DNA from: Steroidobacteraceae bacterium
GTDB lineage: Bacteria > Pseudomonadota > Gammaproteobacteria > Steroidobacterales > Steroidobacteraceae
Direction of reading: 5' to 3'
Assembly: GCA_017853555.1 (NCBI GenBank)
Contig: JAFMJH010000001.1
Span: 62,001-126,000, forward strand
Length of the DNA: 64,000 nucleotides
Positions 7,869-17,918 of the stretch are shown in pieces. Both the position numbers and the translations under genes were made by a program. The notes beneath the pieces are model-generated. The model was not told the origin of the DNA and did no database searches. It was given only the letters and a program-made list of their open reading frames with translations. How positions within the stretch are numbered: the stretch's first letter is position 1; every line of letters starts with the position of its first letter.

Positions 7869-8993
7869 ATGAAAACCCGCGCAGCCATCCTCACCAAAGT
7901 CGGCGCTCCGGCGCCTTATGCAACTTCGCGCCCGCTGGAGATCGCCGACATCGAACTCGCGCCCCCCGGACCCGGCGAAGTATTGCTGCGGATGAAAGCG
8001 GCCGGGCTCTGCCACTCCGATCTGTCGGTCATCGACGGCAATCGGCCGCGTCCCGTGCCCATGGCGCTCGGCCACGAAGGCGCAGGCATCGTCGAAGAAA
8101 TCGGCAGCGGCGTGACGGATCTCGCCATCGGCGATCACGTCGTCACCGCCTTCGTGCCGAGTTGCGGCCACTGCGCGCCCTGCGAAACCGGACGGCCCGC
8201 GCTGTGCGAGCCCGGGATGGCGGCCAATACGGCCGGCACTTTGTTGAGCGGCGCGCGACGCATCTCGCGCAACGGTGTGGCCATCAATCACCATCTGGGT
8301 GTGTCGGCCTTTGCCGAATACGCCACCGTCGCGCGCAACTCGGTGGTGAAGATCGATCGCTCGCTGGGTTTTGCGGAAGCCGCGGTGTTCGGCTGCGCCG
8401 TCATCACCGGCACCGGTGCGGTGATCAACACGGCTGATCTGCCGAACGAGCGCAGCGTCGCGGTGGTGGGCTTGGGCGGCGTCGGGCTCGCCGCACTGCT
8501 CGGCGCGCGCGTGCGCAAGGCGCACACCATCGTCGCGATCGATCTCTCGAACAGAAAACTCGAACTGGCGAAATCTTTGGGTGCGACGCACGCCTTCAAT
8601 GCCGAAGGCCCGGACGTCGTCGAAGCGATTCGCGCCGCGACGCGCGGCGGCGTCGAATTCGCCTTCGAAATGGCGGGCTCGGTGAAGGCCATGGAGCTCG
8701 CCTACAAAATCACCCGACGCGGCGGCACCACCGTGACGGCAGGGCTGTCACATCCGCAGTCGATGTTCTCGATCCCGCACGTCGGCATCGTGGCCGAGGA
8801 GCGCACCATCAAAGGCAGCTATCTCGGCAGTTGCGTGCCGTCGCGCGACATCCCGCGATATGTCGAGTGGTACCAGCAGGGTTTGTTGCCGGTCGACAAA
8901 TTGCTCTCCGAAACCATCGCGCTCGACGACATCAATGCGGGCTTCGATCGACTCGCGAGCGGCGAGACGCTGCGGCAGACGATCGCGCTCTGA
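7869..8993 (+). CDS. zinc-dependent alcohol dehydrogenase (MDR superfamily)
   Basis: A 374-residue medium-chain dehydrogenase interconverting alcohols and aldehydes with NAD(H). Catalytic-zinc residues are in LCHSDLSV and ALGHEGAGIVEEIG, with a third ligand in FGCAV; structural zinc is bound by the four Cys of CGHCAPCETGRPALC. The Rossmann motif is VGLGGVGLAALLGA, followed by an acidic IVAIDLS that favours NAD. The protein is close in layout to class III and aryl-alcohol dehydrogenases. Neighbouring genes do not indicate the substrate. Confidence 0.92.
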   Translation: MKTRAAILTKVGAPAPYATSRPLEIADIELAPPGPGEVLLRMKAAGLCHSDLSVIDGNRPRPVPMALGHEGAGIVEEIGSGVTDLAIGDHVVTAFVPSCGHCAPCETGRPALCEPGMAANTAGTLLSGARRISRNGVAINHHLGVSAFAEYATVARNSVVKIDRSLGFAEAAVFGCAVITGTGAVINTADLPNERSVAVVGLGGVGLAALLGARVRKAHTIVAIDLSNRKLELAKSLGATHAFNAEGPDVVEAIRAATRGGVEFAFEMAGSVKAMELAYKITRRGGTTVTAGLSHPQSMFSIPHVGIVAEERTIKGSYLGSCVPSRDIPRYVEWYQQGLLPVDKLLSETIALDDINAGFDRLASGETLRQTIAL

Positions 8994-9008
8994 AGCGGCG
9001 ACGCGCGC

Positions 9009-10178
9009 TCAGATCGGCACGTTGCCGGCGTCGTAGTCGTACAGCGTGCGTACTTCGGTCATGCCGTCGGCCAAGGCTCGCACTTGTTGCTGCGGGTCTT
9101 CGGCAAAATACAATTTTGCGCGTGCGCGCGACATGGCCAGCGCAGCCGTGACGCGCGCATGTCGCGCACGCTCGTAGCGCTGCAAAGCCTCGTCCGGGTC
9201 ACTCGCGGCCGCCGCAGCACGCCCCAACACGGCCGCATCTTCGAGCGCCATGACGGCACCTTGACCGGTGAACGGCGGCATCGCGTGCGCCGAATCGCCG
9301 AGCAAGATCGCGCGACCTCGCGTCCACGTCGGCAAGGGATCGCGATCGAACAACCCCCAGCGAAACAAGCGATCGGCGGGCGTCAGCGCCAGCAGTCGCG
9401 TCGCATCGGAATGAAAATCGGCGAACTCCTGCTCGAGTTCGGACACCGGCGCGGCGACTGACCACCCTTCTTCGGTCCACGCTTCGCGTCTGGCGACGGC
9501 GACGATGTTGATGAGCGCACCGCGTCGCAGCGGATAACGCATCAAGAGTCGTCGCGGACCGACGTACATGCACAGCGGCGGTTCGACCAAATCTTTGGGC
9601 ACGGAGTCGCCCGGCACCAGGCCACGCCAGGCGACATAGCCGGTGAAGTTCGGACGATCGATGCCGAACAACTCCGCTCGCATCACCGAGTGGATGCCAT
9701 CGGCGCCCACCGCCCAATCGGCCGTTGCGCATTCGCCGCCGCGAAACCGCAGCGTCACGCCGTCGGCACGGGCCTCGACGCCTTCGAGCGCACGTCCCGT
9801 ATGTATGCACTGCGGATCGAGCGCGACGATCGCGCGCTGCAAAGCCGCATGCAAATCGGCGCGATGCACGTGATACAGCGCAATGCCGTAGCGCTCGGCG
9901 CTGCGATCCTGAGGCAAGCTGACCAGAGTGTCACCGCTCGCATAATGACGAATGGCTCCCGAGGTCGGCGTACTGCCCATGCGCAGCAGGTCGTCGCCGA
10001 GACCCAAGGCCAAAATCGCCTTGCCCGCATTCGGCGTAATGCTGAGCCCCGCGCCGACTTCTCCGAGCGTCGCCACTTGTTCGAACACGCGCACGCGCTG
10101 ACCGGAGCGCAGCAATGCGAGCGCCGCTGCAAGACCGCCGATGCCGCCACCGACGATCGCGACCGAGGTGTTTTTCAT
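9009..10178 (-). CDS. FAD-dependent aromatic monooxygenase-like protein
   Basis: A 389-residue flavoprotein of the salicylate/p-hydroxybenzoate hydroxylase family. The N-terminal dinucleotide motif is [14 protein letters not shown], followed by the mid-protein [11 protein letters not shown] and the FAD-ribityl motif [16 protein letters not shown]. Such enzymes insert one oxygen atom into aromatic or related rings using NAD(P)H. ATG at 10178 is chosen because it overlaps the upstream stop as ATGA; an ATG 11 codons earlier would intrude into that gene. It is translationally coupled to the CpcT/cyclophilin fusion. Confidence 0.88.
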   Translation of the reverse strand: MKNTSVAIVGGGIGGLAAALALLRSGQRVRVFEQVATLGEVGAGLSITPNAGKAILALGLGDDLLRMGSTPTSGAIRHYASGDTLVSLPQDRSAERYGIALYHVHRADLHAALQRAIVALDPQCIHTGRALEGVEARADGVTLRFRGGECATADWAVGADGIHSVMRAELFGIDRPNFTGYVAWRGLVPGDSVPKDLVEPPLCMYVGPRRLLMRYPLRRGALINIVAVARREAWTEEGWSVAAPVSELEQEFADFHSDATRLLALTPADRLFRWGLFDRDPLPTWTRGRAILLGDSAHAMPPFTGQGAVMALEDAAVLGRAAAAASDPDEALQRYERARHARVTAALAMSRARAKLYFAEDPQQQVRALADGMTEVRTLYDYDAGNVPI

Positions 10179-11674
10179 CGTGCGACTCGAATCGGCAACG
10201 GCACGTTGCACAAGTCGATGCGCCCCGCCGGTCGTTGGTAGAAATCGTCGCGTCGATTGCGCCGGGCTTCGGTGACGGCCGCAAAACTTGGCGTATCGGT
10301 ACGCAGCGCTTCGAGCGGAGTGCGCTCCTCTTCGGGAACTTCGCTGGCATAACGCACGCTGCGGATCGGCAATCGCTCCGCCGCCGTTTCATAGAAACCG
10401 AGTGCCTTGGTGCCGCGCGGCAGCGCAGCCAGCAACTCCATGCCCTGCACCACCCGACCGATCACCGTGAGATTGCGATCGAGATGACGTGGTGCGTGGC
10501 CGATCACGGCATACAACTCCGCCGCGTTGCCGGAATCTTCTGCCGCATCACGACCGACGCCGATCACGCCATAGCAGTGCGCGAGCCAGATGCGCCCTTG
10601 CTTGCGGTCGCCGGCTGCAGCGAAGCCGTCGACGAAGCCGACTTGCGGCGCATAGACGTCGCCATCGCGCAGCGCATCGAACGGCACGTCTTTGGTCCAA
10701 GCTCGTTCGAATTCCGGCGCGAGCTTGCGCTCGGCGTACGGCATCGGCTTCCGTTCGCTCGCATCGCCCCACTGCGTGACGAAACCGTCTTGCACGCGGT
10801 TGATCGACAAGCCATCGAACCAGCGATTGGCTACCAAGGCCTGCAGATTGGCGAAGTGCGCCTTTGCAAAGCGCGGCGCAAGTTCGATGATCACGCGGCC
10901 GGCGTCGAGTTCCATGTAGAGCGTGCGCGCCGGATCGAGCGCACGCCATTCGTCGGCTTTCGAAGCGGCGAGCACGGCGGCCATGCTGCCGGCCGGGGCG
11001 GCAGGCGACGCAGGGAGCGGCACGCGCGCCACGGTCAACACGCCGGCGGACGGAAACAGGGGCGCGCCGGATTCGCCGTACAGAATGTCTTCGATGCCGA
11101 ACGTCGTGCGCGTCAATTCATAGGTCATTTCAGGTCGAATGTTCTGGCGGAATGCGGCGCTGCGATAACTGCATTCTTCGCGCTTCACTTTCGCGACGAA
11201 ACTCAGGGGCCGTGCCCCGCGCCGCCATTTGATCGCGCACTCGAGCGGAAAATTCATCAAGGCGGCAGCTTGCAACGCGGCGATGGCCGCCGGATCTTTT
11301 TCGAGATTCGCGCCGCCTTGGTTCGGATAGAACACCCACGAGCGCATGCGGTTTTCCGTGCGCTCCGGATTGCGATCGAAGGCGTAAATTTTTTGTTGGG
11401 CGGGACGATCGGCATCGAAGCCGTCGCGTGATATCTGGTGATAGAACACCGTCTCGCCGAACTGGGGCGCTTCGATGCGGACGATCTTGTGGTACAGCGT
11501 AATGCGCTTGCCGCTCGCCGCATTGGCCGGATCGGGGACCTCGCCGGCGTAGCGCCCGGGCAGCCACTCGAGCAGTTCGCGCAACTCGCGCTCGAGTCGC
11601 GGGTCGGCCGCAATGGCCCCGTTCGGCAGGCAAAGAATCAGCAGACAGAGCAGGCGGGCGATGGTTCGGTGCAT
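10175..11674 (-). CDS. exported CpcT/CpeT-like domain fused to cyclophilin-type peptidyl-prolyl isomerase
   Basis: A 499-residue protein with a signal peptide (hydrophobic to about residue 22, AIA-A cleavage). Residues about 25-210 resemble the CpcT/CpeT beta-barrel ([18 protein letters not shown], a late FGIEDILYG). Residues about 240-480 resemble a cyclophilin PPIase: [37 protein letters not shown], then [12 protein letters not shown]. The usual FVGQGGD is changed to FVTQWGD, so isomerase activity is uncertain. The start at ATG 11674 follows a TAGAAT hexamer by 5 nt. It probably acts in the periplasm; the fusion partner's role is unknown. Confidence 0.72.
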   Translation of the reverse strand: MHRTIARLLCLLILCLPNGAIAADPRLERELRELLEWLPGRYAGEVPDPANAASGKRITLYHKIVRIEAPQFGETVFYHQISRDGFDADRPAQQKIYAFDRNPERTENRMRSWVFYPNQGGANLEKDPAAIAALQAAALMNFPLECAIKWRRGARPLSFVAKVKREECSYRSAAFRQNIRPEMTYELTRTTFGIEDILYGESGAPLFPSAGVLTVARVPLPASPAAPAGSMAAVLAASKADEWRALDPARTLYMELDAGRVIIELAPRFAKAHFANLQALVANRWFDGLSINRVQDGFVTQWGDASERKPMPYAERKLAPEFERAWTKDVPFDALRDGDVYAPQVGFVDGFAAAGDRKQGRIWLAHCYGVIGVGRDAAEDSGNAAELYAVIGHAPRHLDRNLTVIGRVVQGMELLAALPRGTKALGFYETAAERLPIRSVRYASEVPEEERTPLEALRTDTPSFAAVTEARRNRRDDFYQRPAGRIDLCNVPLPIRVAR

Positions 11675-11716
11675 GACCCATTCTAGCCGCGGAACACTTG
11701 CCCTAAACTTCGCGGC
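11675..11716. promoter_or_regulatory. divergent promoter region, CpcT/cyclophilin gene and SUI1 gene
   Basis: In 42 bp there is TAGAAT on the minus strand (11685-11680), 5 nt before the ATG at 11674, and TAAACT on the plus strand (11704-11709), 7 nt before the ATG at 11717. Neither gene has a Shine-Dalgarno sequence, so both are likely leaderless. Confidence 0.42.
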
Positions 11717-12022
11717 ATGAACATCGATGCAAAACGCCGCGCGATGGCCGGCGCGGTCGTCGCCCCTCAGGCCGGCGGCGCCAAGACCATGGTGCGCGTC
11801 GGCCGTGAAACCGCGGGTCGAGCCGGCAAGGGAGTCTCGGTGATCACCGGCCTGCCCCTCACCCAGACCGCGCTGGAAGAGTTGGCCAAGCAGCTCAAAA
11901 AGCGCTGCGGTTGCGGCGGGACGGTCCGGAACGGCGTGATCGAGATCCAGGGTGACCACCGCGACCTGCTGGTCGCGGAGTTGGTGCGCCTCGGTTATCC
12001 GGCGAAACGTTCGGGCGGGTGA
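11717..12022 (+). CDS. yciH: SUI1/eIF1-family translation factor (YciH-like)
   Basis: A 101-residue protein. Its C-terminal 70 residues form a SUI1 domain: [19 protein letters not shown], then [10 protein letters not shown] and the closing [18 protein letters not shown]. Bacterial members resemble eIF1 and influence start-codon fidelity in vitro, but their cellular role is poorly defined. The last 128 nt overlap, on the opposite strand, the 3' end of the RhlE helicase gene. The conserved core of this gene lies in that overlap, so this frame is certainly real. Confidence 0.93.
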   Translation: MNIDAKRRAMAGAVVAPQAGGAKTMVRVGRETAGRAGKGVSVITGLPLTQTALEELAKQLKKRCGCGGTVRNGVIEIQGDHRDLLVAELVRLGYPAKRSGG

Positions 12023-13181
12023 CGGGCGGCGCGGGTTTCGGCGCCACCACCTCGAACTTCGGCGTCGGCAGGAACGGCACGCTTTGGCGCATCGTGCGCT
12101 CGATGTCGCGCAGCAAGCCCGCCTCGTCCGGCGACACCAGCGACACCGCACGACCGGTCGATCCGGCCCGCGCCGTGCGACCGATGCGGTGCACGTAATC
12201 TTCCGGGACGTTCGGCAACTCGTAATTCACGACTTGCGGTAATTCTTTGATATCCAGACCGCGCGAGGCCACTTCGGTCGCGACCAAGGCCGTGATGTCG
12301 CCACTCTTGAAATCGGCCAGCGCTCGAACGCGCGCACCCTGACTCTTGTTGCCGTGGATCGCGGCAGAGCGAATCCCCGCACCCTCGAGTTGCTGCACCA
12401 GACGATTCGCGCCGTGCTTGGTGCGCGTGAATACCAACACCTGATGCCATGCGCCTTCACCCGATGCGCCGTGATCGAACAAATGCACGAGCAAATGGCG
12501 CTTCATCTCTTTCGGCACGCGAAATGCGACTTGCTCGACACGCTCCGCCGTCGTGTTGCGCGCGGCCACTTCGATCGCCACCGGGTCGCGCAGAAAGCGC
12601 GCGGCCAGATCGCGAATGTCGTCCGAATAGGTCGCCGAGAACATCAAATTTTGACGTGCCGCGGGCAACATGCGCATCACGCGCTTCAAGTCGTGGATGA
12701 AGCCCATGTCGAGCATGCGGTCGGCTTCATCGAGAACGAAGTGCTGCACGCGCGACAAATCGAGCTCGCCCTGGTCGGCCAAATCCAGCAAGCGTCCGGG
12801 CGTCGCGATCAACAGATCGCAACCGCCGCGCAAACCGGTGATTTGCGGCTTCTCGCTCACGCCGCCGAAAATCACCTGGGTACGGATGCGTTTGTATCGG
12901 CCGTAAACGCGCGCGTTTTCGGCAATCTGCGCGGCAAGCTCGCGGGTCGGCGTGAGCACGAGCGCACGCGGCGTACGGCCGTCGGCCGCGACCAGACGCT
13001 GCAACAAGGGCAGCACGAAGCCGGCGGTCTTGCCGGTACCCGTCTGCGCGCCGGCGAGCACGTCTCGACCGGCCAGGACTGCGGGGATGGCTTGCTGCTG
13101 AATCGGGGTCGGCACGTCGTAGCCTTTTTCGGCGACGGCACGCAACAACTCGGGCTCGAGCCCGAGATCGGAAAACTTCAT
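11895..13181 (-). CDS. rhlE: DEAD-box ATP-dependent RNA helicase, RhlE type
   Basis: A 428-residue RNA helicase. The family Q motif (TPIQQQAIP), motif I AQTGTGKT, the DEAD box [13 protein letters not shown], motif III SAT and motif [12 protein letters not shown] are all present in order. After about residue 375 the sequence becomes a Pro/Arg/Gly-rich tail typical of RhlE and likely to bind RNA. About 42 residues of that tail are encoded antisense to the SUI1 gene. RhlE-type helicases assist ribosome assembly and mRNA turnover, often at low temperature. Confidence 0.95.
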   Translation of the reverse strand: MKFSDLGLEPELLRAVAEKGYDVPTPIQQQAIPAVLAGRDVLAGAQTGTGKTAGFVLPLLQRLVAADGRTPRALVLTPTRELAAQIAENARVYGRYKRIRTQVIFGGVSEKPQITGLRGGCDLLIATPGRLLDLADQGELDLSRVQHFVLDEADRMLDMGFIHDLKRVMRMLPAARQNLMFSATYSDDIRDLAARFLRDPVAIEVAARNTTAERVEQVAFRVPKEMKRHLLVHLFDHGASGEGAWHQVLVFTRTKHGANRLVQQLEGAGIRSAAIHGNKSQGARVRALADFKSGDITALVATEVASRGLDIKELPQVVNYELPNVPEDYVHRIGRTARAGSTGRAVSLVSPDEAGLLRDIERTMRQSVPFLPTPKFEVVAPKPAPPVTRPNVSPDNRGAPTPRPAGRGGHPGSRSRRSGPSRRNRSAF

Positions 13182-13258
13182 CTAAAAATTACCTGATGGT
13201 TATGAAATCACGCGCCCAGGACGGGCGTCTAGTTGTGATTGCGCAGTATACACGAAGC
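13182..13258 (-). promoter_or_regulatory. rhlE 5' leader with possible promoter and hairpin
   Basis: Between uup and rhlE, TATACT occurs on the minus strand at 13250-13245, about 64 nt before the rhlE ATG. The intervening leader holds a short hairpin (stem CGCCC/GGGCG at 13213-13217 and 13223-13227). A long leader is in keeping with RhlE genes being cold-regulated in other bacteria, but no -35 is convincing here. Confidence 0.3.
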
Positions 13259-15049
13259 TCAGCCGCGCCGGGCTTCCAACGTGGCCCAGCGCGCGTAAGC
13301 GGCTTCGATTTCTTCGCCCAGCGTCTGCAATCGCGACAGCGCGGCCGTCACCTCGTCTTTGGGACGCTGATAGAACGCGGGTTCGGCAATGGCGCTTTCG
13401 AGTGCCGCCTTCTCGTTCTCCCAAGCTTCGATCGTCGCCGGCAATGCGTCGAATTCGCGTTGATCCTTGTACGACAATCGACGCGCTCGCGCAGGCGGCA
13501 TCTCGACCGCTTTGCCGACCGGACGCGTCGATTCGGCGCGGCGCTGCAGTGGTGCACGAGCATCGCGCCATTGCGCATAGTCGCTCCAGCCGCCGACGAA
13601 TTCCTGCACCTGCCCGTCGCCCTCGAGCACCAAAAGACTCGTGACCACGTGGTCGAGAAAAGCGCGATCGTGACTCACCAGCAGCAAGGTACCGTCGAAG
13701 TTCGCGACCAATTCCTCGAGCAGTTCCAGCGTGTCGATGTCCAGATCGTTGGTGGGCTCATCGAGCACCAGCAAATTCGCCGGTCGCGCAAACAACCGTG
13801 CGAGCAACAGGCGATTGCGTTCGCCACCCGACAACGCACCCGCCGGCGTGCGCAGTTGATCGGGCCGGAACAGGAAGTCGCGCAGATAACTGGAGACGTG
13901 CCGGTTCTCGCCGCCGATCGGCACGAAGTTGTTGCCATCGTTCACGTTGTCCTGAACGGAGGCTGCGAGATTCAGCTGTTCGCGCTGCTGATCGTAATAG
14001 GCTATTTCGAGCCGGGTTCCGCGCAGAACCTTGCCCGCGACCGGCTCGAGCTCGCCGAGCAGCAACTTCAGCAGCGTGCTTTTGCCGGCACCATTGGGGC
14101 CCACGATACCGACGCGATCACCACGCTGAATTTTGACGTTCAGCTCGCGAATGATCACGTGATCTTCATAGGCGACACGCGCGTGTTCGGCTTCGAATAC
14201 GCGCTTGCCCGATTCGTTCGCTTCCGTGACCGCAAACTCGGCGCGGCCGATACGCTCGCGACGGTCGCGTCGTTCCGAGCGCATCTCTTTGAGCGCCCGC
14301 ACCCGCCCCTCGTTGCGCGTCCGACGGGCTTCGACGCCTTTGCGGATCCAGACTTCTTCTTGCGCGAGCTTGCGATCGAATTCCGCGTTCGCCTTCGCCT
14401 CGATATCGAGCTGCAAGGACTTTTTGACGACGAAATCGTCGTAGTTTCCGGGCCATGAACTCAACCGGCCGCGATCGAGTTCGACGACGCGGGTCGCCAG
14501 ACGATTGACGAAGGCGCGATCGTGACTGACGAACAGCAAGGCGCCGCGGAACCCGATCATGGTCGACTCCAACCATTCGATCGCTTCGATATCGAGATGG
14601 TTGGTAGGTTCGTCGAGCAACAATATGTCCGGCTCGCTCACCAGCGCACGTCCGAGCAAAGCCCGTCGACGCCAGCCGCCGGACAGATCCGCATAACGCG
14701 CCTCACCGTCGAGGCCGAGGCGCGACATGACATTGTCGATGCGCGGCGCGATCTCCCAACTCTCGCCGGCCGTCGCGGGCAAACCCCCGGCGACGACATC
14801 GCGCACGCTGGCATCGGCGACGGCATCGAGATCTTGCGCGAGCAAGGCCACATGCGCCGACGGCTTGATCCACACTGTGCCGTCGTCGGGTGTGGCCAAC
14901 CCCGCCACCAATCGCAGCAAGGACGACTTGCCCTCGCCGTTGCGCCCGACCAGACAGACGCGCTCGCCTTGATCGACGAGCAGCGAAACCCGATCGAGCA
15001 GCGGACGAGAACCGAACGCCAGCGAGACGTCGTCGAAACGCAGCAACAC
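13259..15049 (-). CDS. uup: ABC-F ATPase Uup
   Basis: A 596-residue cytosolic protein with two ABC domains and no membrane segment. Walker A motifs are GRNGEGKSS (about residue 36) and GPNGAGKST (about 315). Signatures DLSGGWRRR and ALSGGERNR and Walker B LLLDEPTNHLD and LVLDEPTNDLD are visible. After about residue 510 comes RLSYKDQREFDALPA and a charged coiled coil that marks the Uup branch, which acts on ribosomes and branched DNA intermediates. The start is GTG, 11 nt after the stop of the dienelactone hydrolase gene. Confidence 0.94.
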   Translation of the reverse strand: MLLRFDDVSLAFGSRPLLDRVSLLVDQGERVCLVGRNGEGKSSLLRLVAGLATPDDGTVWIKPSAHVALLAQDLDAVADASVRDVVAGGLPATAGESWEIAPRIDNVMSRLGLDGEARYADLSGGWRRRALLGRALVSEPDILLLDEPTNHLDIEAIEWLESTMIGFRGALLFVSHDRAFVNRLATRVVELDRGRLSSWPGNYDDFVVKKSLQLDIEAKANAEFDRKLAQEEVWIRKGVEARRTRNEGRVRALKEMRSERRDRRERIGRAEFAVTEANESGKRVFEAEHARVAYEDHVIIRELNVKIQRGDRVGIVGPNGAGKSTLLKLLLGELEPVAGKVLRGTRLEIAYYDQQREQLNLAASVQDNVNDGNNFVPIGGENRHVSSYLRDFLFRPDQLRTPAGALSGGERNRLLLARLFARPANLLVLDEPTNDLDIDTLELLEELVANFDGTLLLVSHDRAFLDHVVTSLLVLEGDGQVQEFVGGWSDYAQWRDARAPLQRRAESTRPVGKAVEMPPARARRLSYKDQREFDALPATIEAWENEKAALESAIAEPAFYQRPKDEVTAALSRLQTLGEEIEAAYARWATLEARRG

Positions 15050-15060
15050 CCGCGTTTACT

Positions 15061-15957
15061 TCAAGGTTTCTGCAGCGCGACGCCGTTGCTGCGCATCCAA
15101 TCGCAGGCGCGAGCGAAGGCCGGGATCGCATCCTCGGCGCGATAGCTCGGTCGATAATCCGCGAAAAATCCGTGCTGCGCTTCGGGGTACACGATGAGCT
15201 CGGATTTTTTGGCCGCAGCCGAACCCTCTTTGGCGATGGCGGCACGCAGCGTCTCGACCGATTCGACCGGAATGCCGCCGTCACGACCACCGTATTGGCC
15301 GAGCACGGGTGCCTGCAAGCCACCGACGAGATCGATCGGATTTTTCGGCTGCAAATCGTTGCCTTGACCGACGAGCCGGCCGTACCAGGCGACGCCTGCC
15401 GCCACTTCGCTCGAGTGCGCCGCATACAACCAGGTGATGCGCCCGCCCCAACAAAATCCCGTGATGCCGACTTTGCCGCGTCCGCCGTTGCGACGCGCGA
15501 ACTGCACCGTCTCGTCGAGATCGGCCATCACCTGCGCGTCGGGAACTTTGGCGACGATGTCACGCATCAAGCCGGGCATGTCGGCCACGGTCGCCGGATT
15601 GCCCTGGCGCGCGAACAATTCCGGCGCGATCGCGTAGGCACCCAATTTCGCGAATCGACGACAGACATCGCGAATGTGTTCATGCACGCCGAAAATTTCC
15701 TGGATCACGATCACGATGGGCAGGTTCTTGCCGCCTGCAGGCTTGGCCGCATAGGCCGGCAAACTGCCATCGCGCACCGGGATCTTGATTTCACCGGCGT
15801 CGAGTCCGGCCGCGTCGGTGGTGATGACCGCCGCGTGCACCGGCAGCGTGGCTGCGGCGAACCCGGCCACCAACGCGGTGGTCACGAATCCGCGACGGTC
15901 GAGTTGGGCGAGCGGATGCAAGCTCGCGTGCTGCGATTCGAAATCTTTGTTGCGCAT
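15061..15957 (-). CDS. Tat-exported dienelactone hydrolase-family protein
   Basis: A 298-residue alpha/beta hydrolase. The N-terminus has a twin-arginine motif (DRRGFVTTAL) and a hydrophobic segment ending LPVHA, so it is probably exported folded. The triad is visible: Cys in GFCWGG, Asp in GGRDGG and His in AQHGFF. Family members open lactones in aromatic catabolism or hydrolyse other esters. GGAG lies 8 nt before the ATG. It sits in a minus-strand string after the amidohydrolase gene (24-bp gap) and before uup (11-bp gap). Confidence 0.9.
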   Translation of the reverse strand: MRNKDFESQHASLHPLAQLDRRGFVTTALVAGFAAATLPVHAAVITTDAAGLDAGEIKIPVRDGSLPAYAAKPAGGKNLPIVIVIQEIFGVHEHIRDVCRRFAKLGAYAIAPELFARQGNPATVADMPGLMRDIVAKVPDAQVMADLDETVQFARRNGGRGKVGITGFCWGGRITWLYAAHSSEVAAGVAWYGRLVGQGNDLQPKNPIDLVGGLQAPVLGQYGGRDGGIPVESVETLRAAIAKEGSAAAKKSELIVYPEAQHGFFADYRPSYRAEDAIPAFARACDWMRSNGVALQKP

Positions 15958-15981
15958 GTGTTCGGCTCCGAAGGTGACGAA

Positions 15982-17334
15982 TCAGAGAGTACGTTTGACG
16001 ATGCGACCGTTCTTGACGATCAGACGCAGGTTTTGTTCCGGGTTTTCGAGCACGCGCACGTCCGTGAGCGGATTGCCCTCGACGAGCAGGAAGTCGGCCC
16101 ACGCGCCCGGCTCCACGACGCCGAGTTTGCCCTCCGCGTACGGGTTGCGCGTGGCACTCAACGCGAGCAACTCGCCGTTGGTCGAAGTCGCTTGTTTGAG
16201 GATTTCGAAGGACGAGAACCAACGCAGACGCGCACCGAACTCGCGCGACTCCCAGGGGAATACTTTTGGGGAGCCGAACACGTCGGTGCCGAAGGCAACT
16301 TTCACGCCATATCGCTTCGCCAATTGCATCATGCGGTCGAGGCCGACGGACACTTGCGCGCTCTTCGCGCTCTGCGCCGACGGCTGTGCGGGCGCCGCCG
16401 CACCCCCTGCCGCGAACACGCCCGAGAACACGTACGCCTGAGGCGAGAGATATACGCCGCGCTCGGCGATGAGCTTCATGGTCGCTTCGTCGATCAGGTG
16501 CGCGTGTTCGATGCTGCGGACGCCCGCTTCAACCGAACGGCGAATCGCTGCAGGCGTGTAGGCATGCACGGCGACGTAGGTGCCGAAATCGGCCGCTGCA
16601 CGCACCGCGGCACGCAACTCTTCTTCGACGTATTGCACGCTGTCGATGGGGTCGTACATCGACGATATGCCGCCACCGGCGGCCAGCTTGATTTGCGTGG
16701 CGCCTTGACGCAGTTGCTCGCGCACGGCCGTGAGCACTTCGTCCGGACCGTCGGCGATCCGCCCGTAGCCCATGCGCTCCAAGGCATCCGTCGGGCCGCC
16801 GAAACGACGCGACTCCGCCGTTCGATTGCGAAAATCGCCATGGCCGCTCGTCTGACTGATGATGGCGCCCGAGGGAAAAATGCGTGGCCCTTCCACCAAG
16901 CCTTCGTCGATCGCCTGCTTGAGACCGAAACTCGGTCCGCCCATGTCGCGTATCGTGGTGAAGCCGCGCAGCAAAATGTTGCGGCCCTCGGTCGCGCCAC
17001 GCGCGGCGAGATAATTGGGATCGGCGTCGCGCAGCTGCGAGATGGCGATCGAAATCGTCGGGTGCACATGCGCGTCGATGAGCCCGGGCACCAACACCCG
17101 ACCACCCGCGTCGATGCGTTCGCGTGCCGCAGGCGCCGCATTCGAATCGACCACCGCGACGATCTTCTGCTGCACGACGACGACGGCGGCGTCCTCGCGC
17201 AACTTCTCGTGCACACCATCGAAGATTCTGGCGTTCACGATGACGAGATCGGCGTCGGCTGCATGGCCCTGCGCGATGCCGAGCATCGTCAACAGAATCG
17301 ACGCTCCAAGGACGCGCAGTAATCGTTCAAGCAT
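15982..17334 (-). CDS. exported metal-dependent amidohydrolase (imidazolonepropionase-like)
   Basis: A 450-residue enzyme with a signal peptide (about 25 residues, ending GIAQGHA-A). Metal-site motifs of the amidohydrolase superfamily appear in order: PGLIDAHVH (about 77-85), IKLAAGG with the conserved Lys, VAVHAYT, SIEHAHLID and FGTDVF. The group includes prolidase-like dipeptidases and lactonases acting in the periplasm; the substrate cannot be assigned. ATG lies 2 nt after the SOUL protein stop, so it belongs to the same transcript. Confidence 0.9.
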   Translation of the reverse strand: MLERLLRVLGASILLTMLGIAQGHAADADLVIVNARIFDGVHEKLREDAAVVVVQQKIVAVVDSNAAPAARERIDAGGRVLVPGLIDAHVHPTISIAISQLRDADPNYLAARGATEGRNILLRGFTTIRDMGGPSFGLKQAIDEGLVEGPRIFPSGAIISQTSGHGDFRNRTAESRRFGGPTDALERMGYGRIADGPDEVLTAVREQLRQGATQIKLAAGGGISSMYDPIDSVQYVEEELRAAVRAAADFGTYVAVHAYTPAAIRRSVEAGVRSIEHAHLIDEATMKLIAERGVYLSPQAYVFSGVFAAGGAAAPAQPSAQSAKSAQVSVGLDRMMQLAKRYGVKVAFGTDVFGSPKVFPWESREFGARLRWFSSFEILKQATSTNGELLALSATRNPYAEGKLGVVEPGAWADFLLVEGNPLTDVRVLENPEQNLRLIVKNGRIVKRTL

Positions 17335-17336
17335 CG

Positions 17337-17918
17337 TCAGTGACCTGCGGCGGAACTGCGCAAGGGCAGCAATACTTCGTTACGCCGCATGAACCATGGA
17401 ATGAAAGGCGCGTCGTAGCGCGCGATGATCGCGGCATCACCCGGCAAAGGATCGAGATGGCGGCGAGCGAGTTGTTCGCGCAGGCTGCGCTCGGCAGCGC
17501 GAAAGTTCTCTTCCGTCCAGCGTCCGGAATACCGCCAGGCGCCGACGACCCGCGAGGGTACTTCGCGTATGGTCACGCGCGGATCGCTCGGCACCGGCAC
17601 GCTGCGTCGATCGAACTGGCGCGGCACCACGAAGGCGACGCGATAGGTGCCGCCGCTCGAGGCTTGCTCGACGGGCGCCGTCATCGCGATCTTCTTTTCG
17701 CTGATGTAACGGAACAATCGACCGAAGGCGATGTTGCCGGCGGTGAGAAAGCTCGCATCGACCGCGGTCTCGGCGAGCATGTACGGTTGATACTCGCGCA
17801 GCTCGAACGCGCCGTCACTTTCGAGTACGCGATATTCCGGTTGTTCGATCGCCATCGCGACGCCTCCGAAAAAACTCAGCGTGATGCCGATGATCGCGGA
17901 TGCGAGCGCGCGCGTCAT
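17337..17918 (-). CDS. SOUL-family haem-binding protein, exported
   Basis: A 193-residue protein. A signal peptide spans about residues 1-23 (hydrophobic, ending GVAMA). The mature part has the SOUL/HBP pattern [20 protein letters not shown], then [18 protein letters not shown] and a late [14 protein letters not shown] domains bind tetrapyrroles or hydrophobic ligands. ATG 17918 overlaps the thiolase stop (ATGA); the longer frame lacks a signal peptide at its start. Its place at the end of a beta-oxidation pair has no obvious explanation. Confidence 0.9.
   Translation of the reverse strand: MTRALASAIIGITLSFFGGVAMAIEQPEYRVLESDGAFELREYQPYMLAETAVDASFLTAGNIAFGRLFRYISEKKIAMTAPVEQASSGGTYRVAFVVPRQFDRRSVPVPSDPRVTIREVPSRVVGAWRYSGRWTEENFRAAERSLREQLARRHLDPLPGDAAIIARYDAPFIPWFMRRNEVLLPLRSSAAGH

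Noticed and set aside
14890-17322. An 810-codon plus-strand frame across DLH and amidohydrolase genes
   Set aside because: It is rich in Arg, His and Asp repeats with no motif and runs antisense to two well-supported genes.
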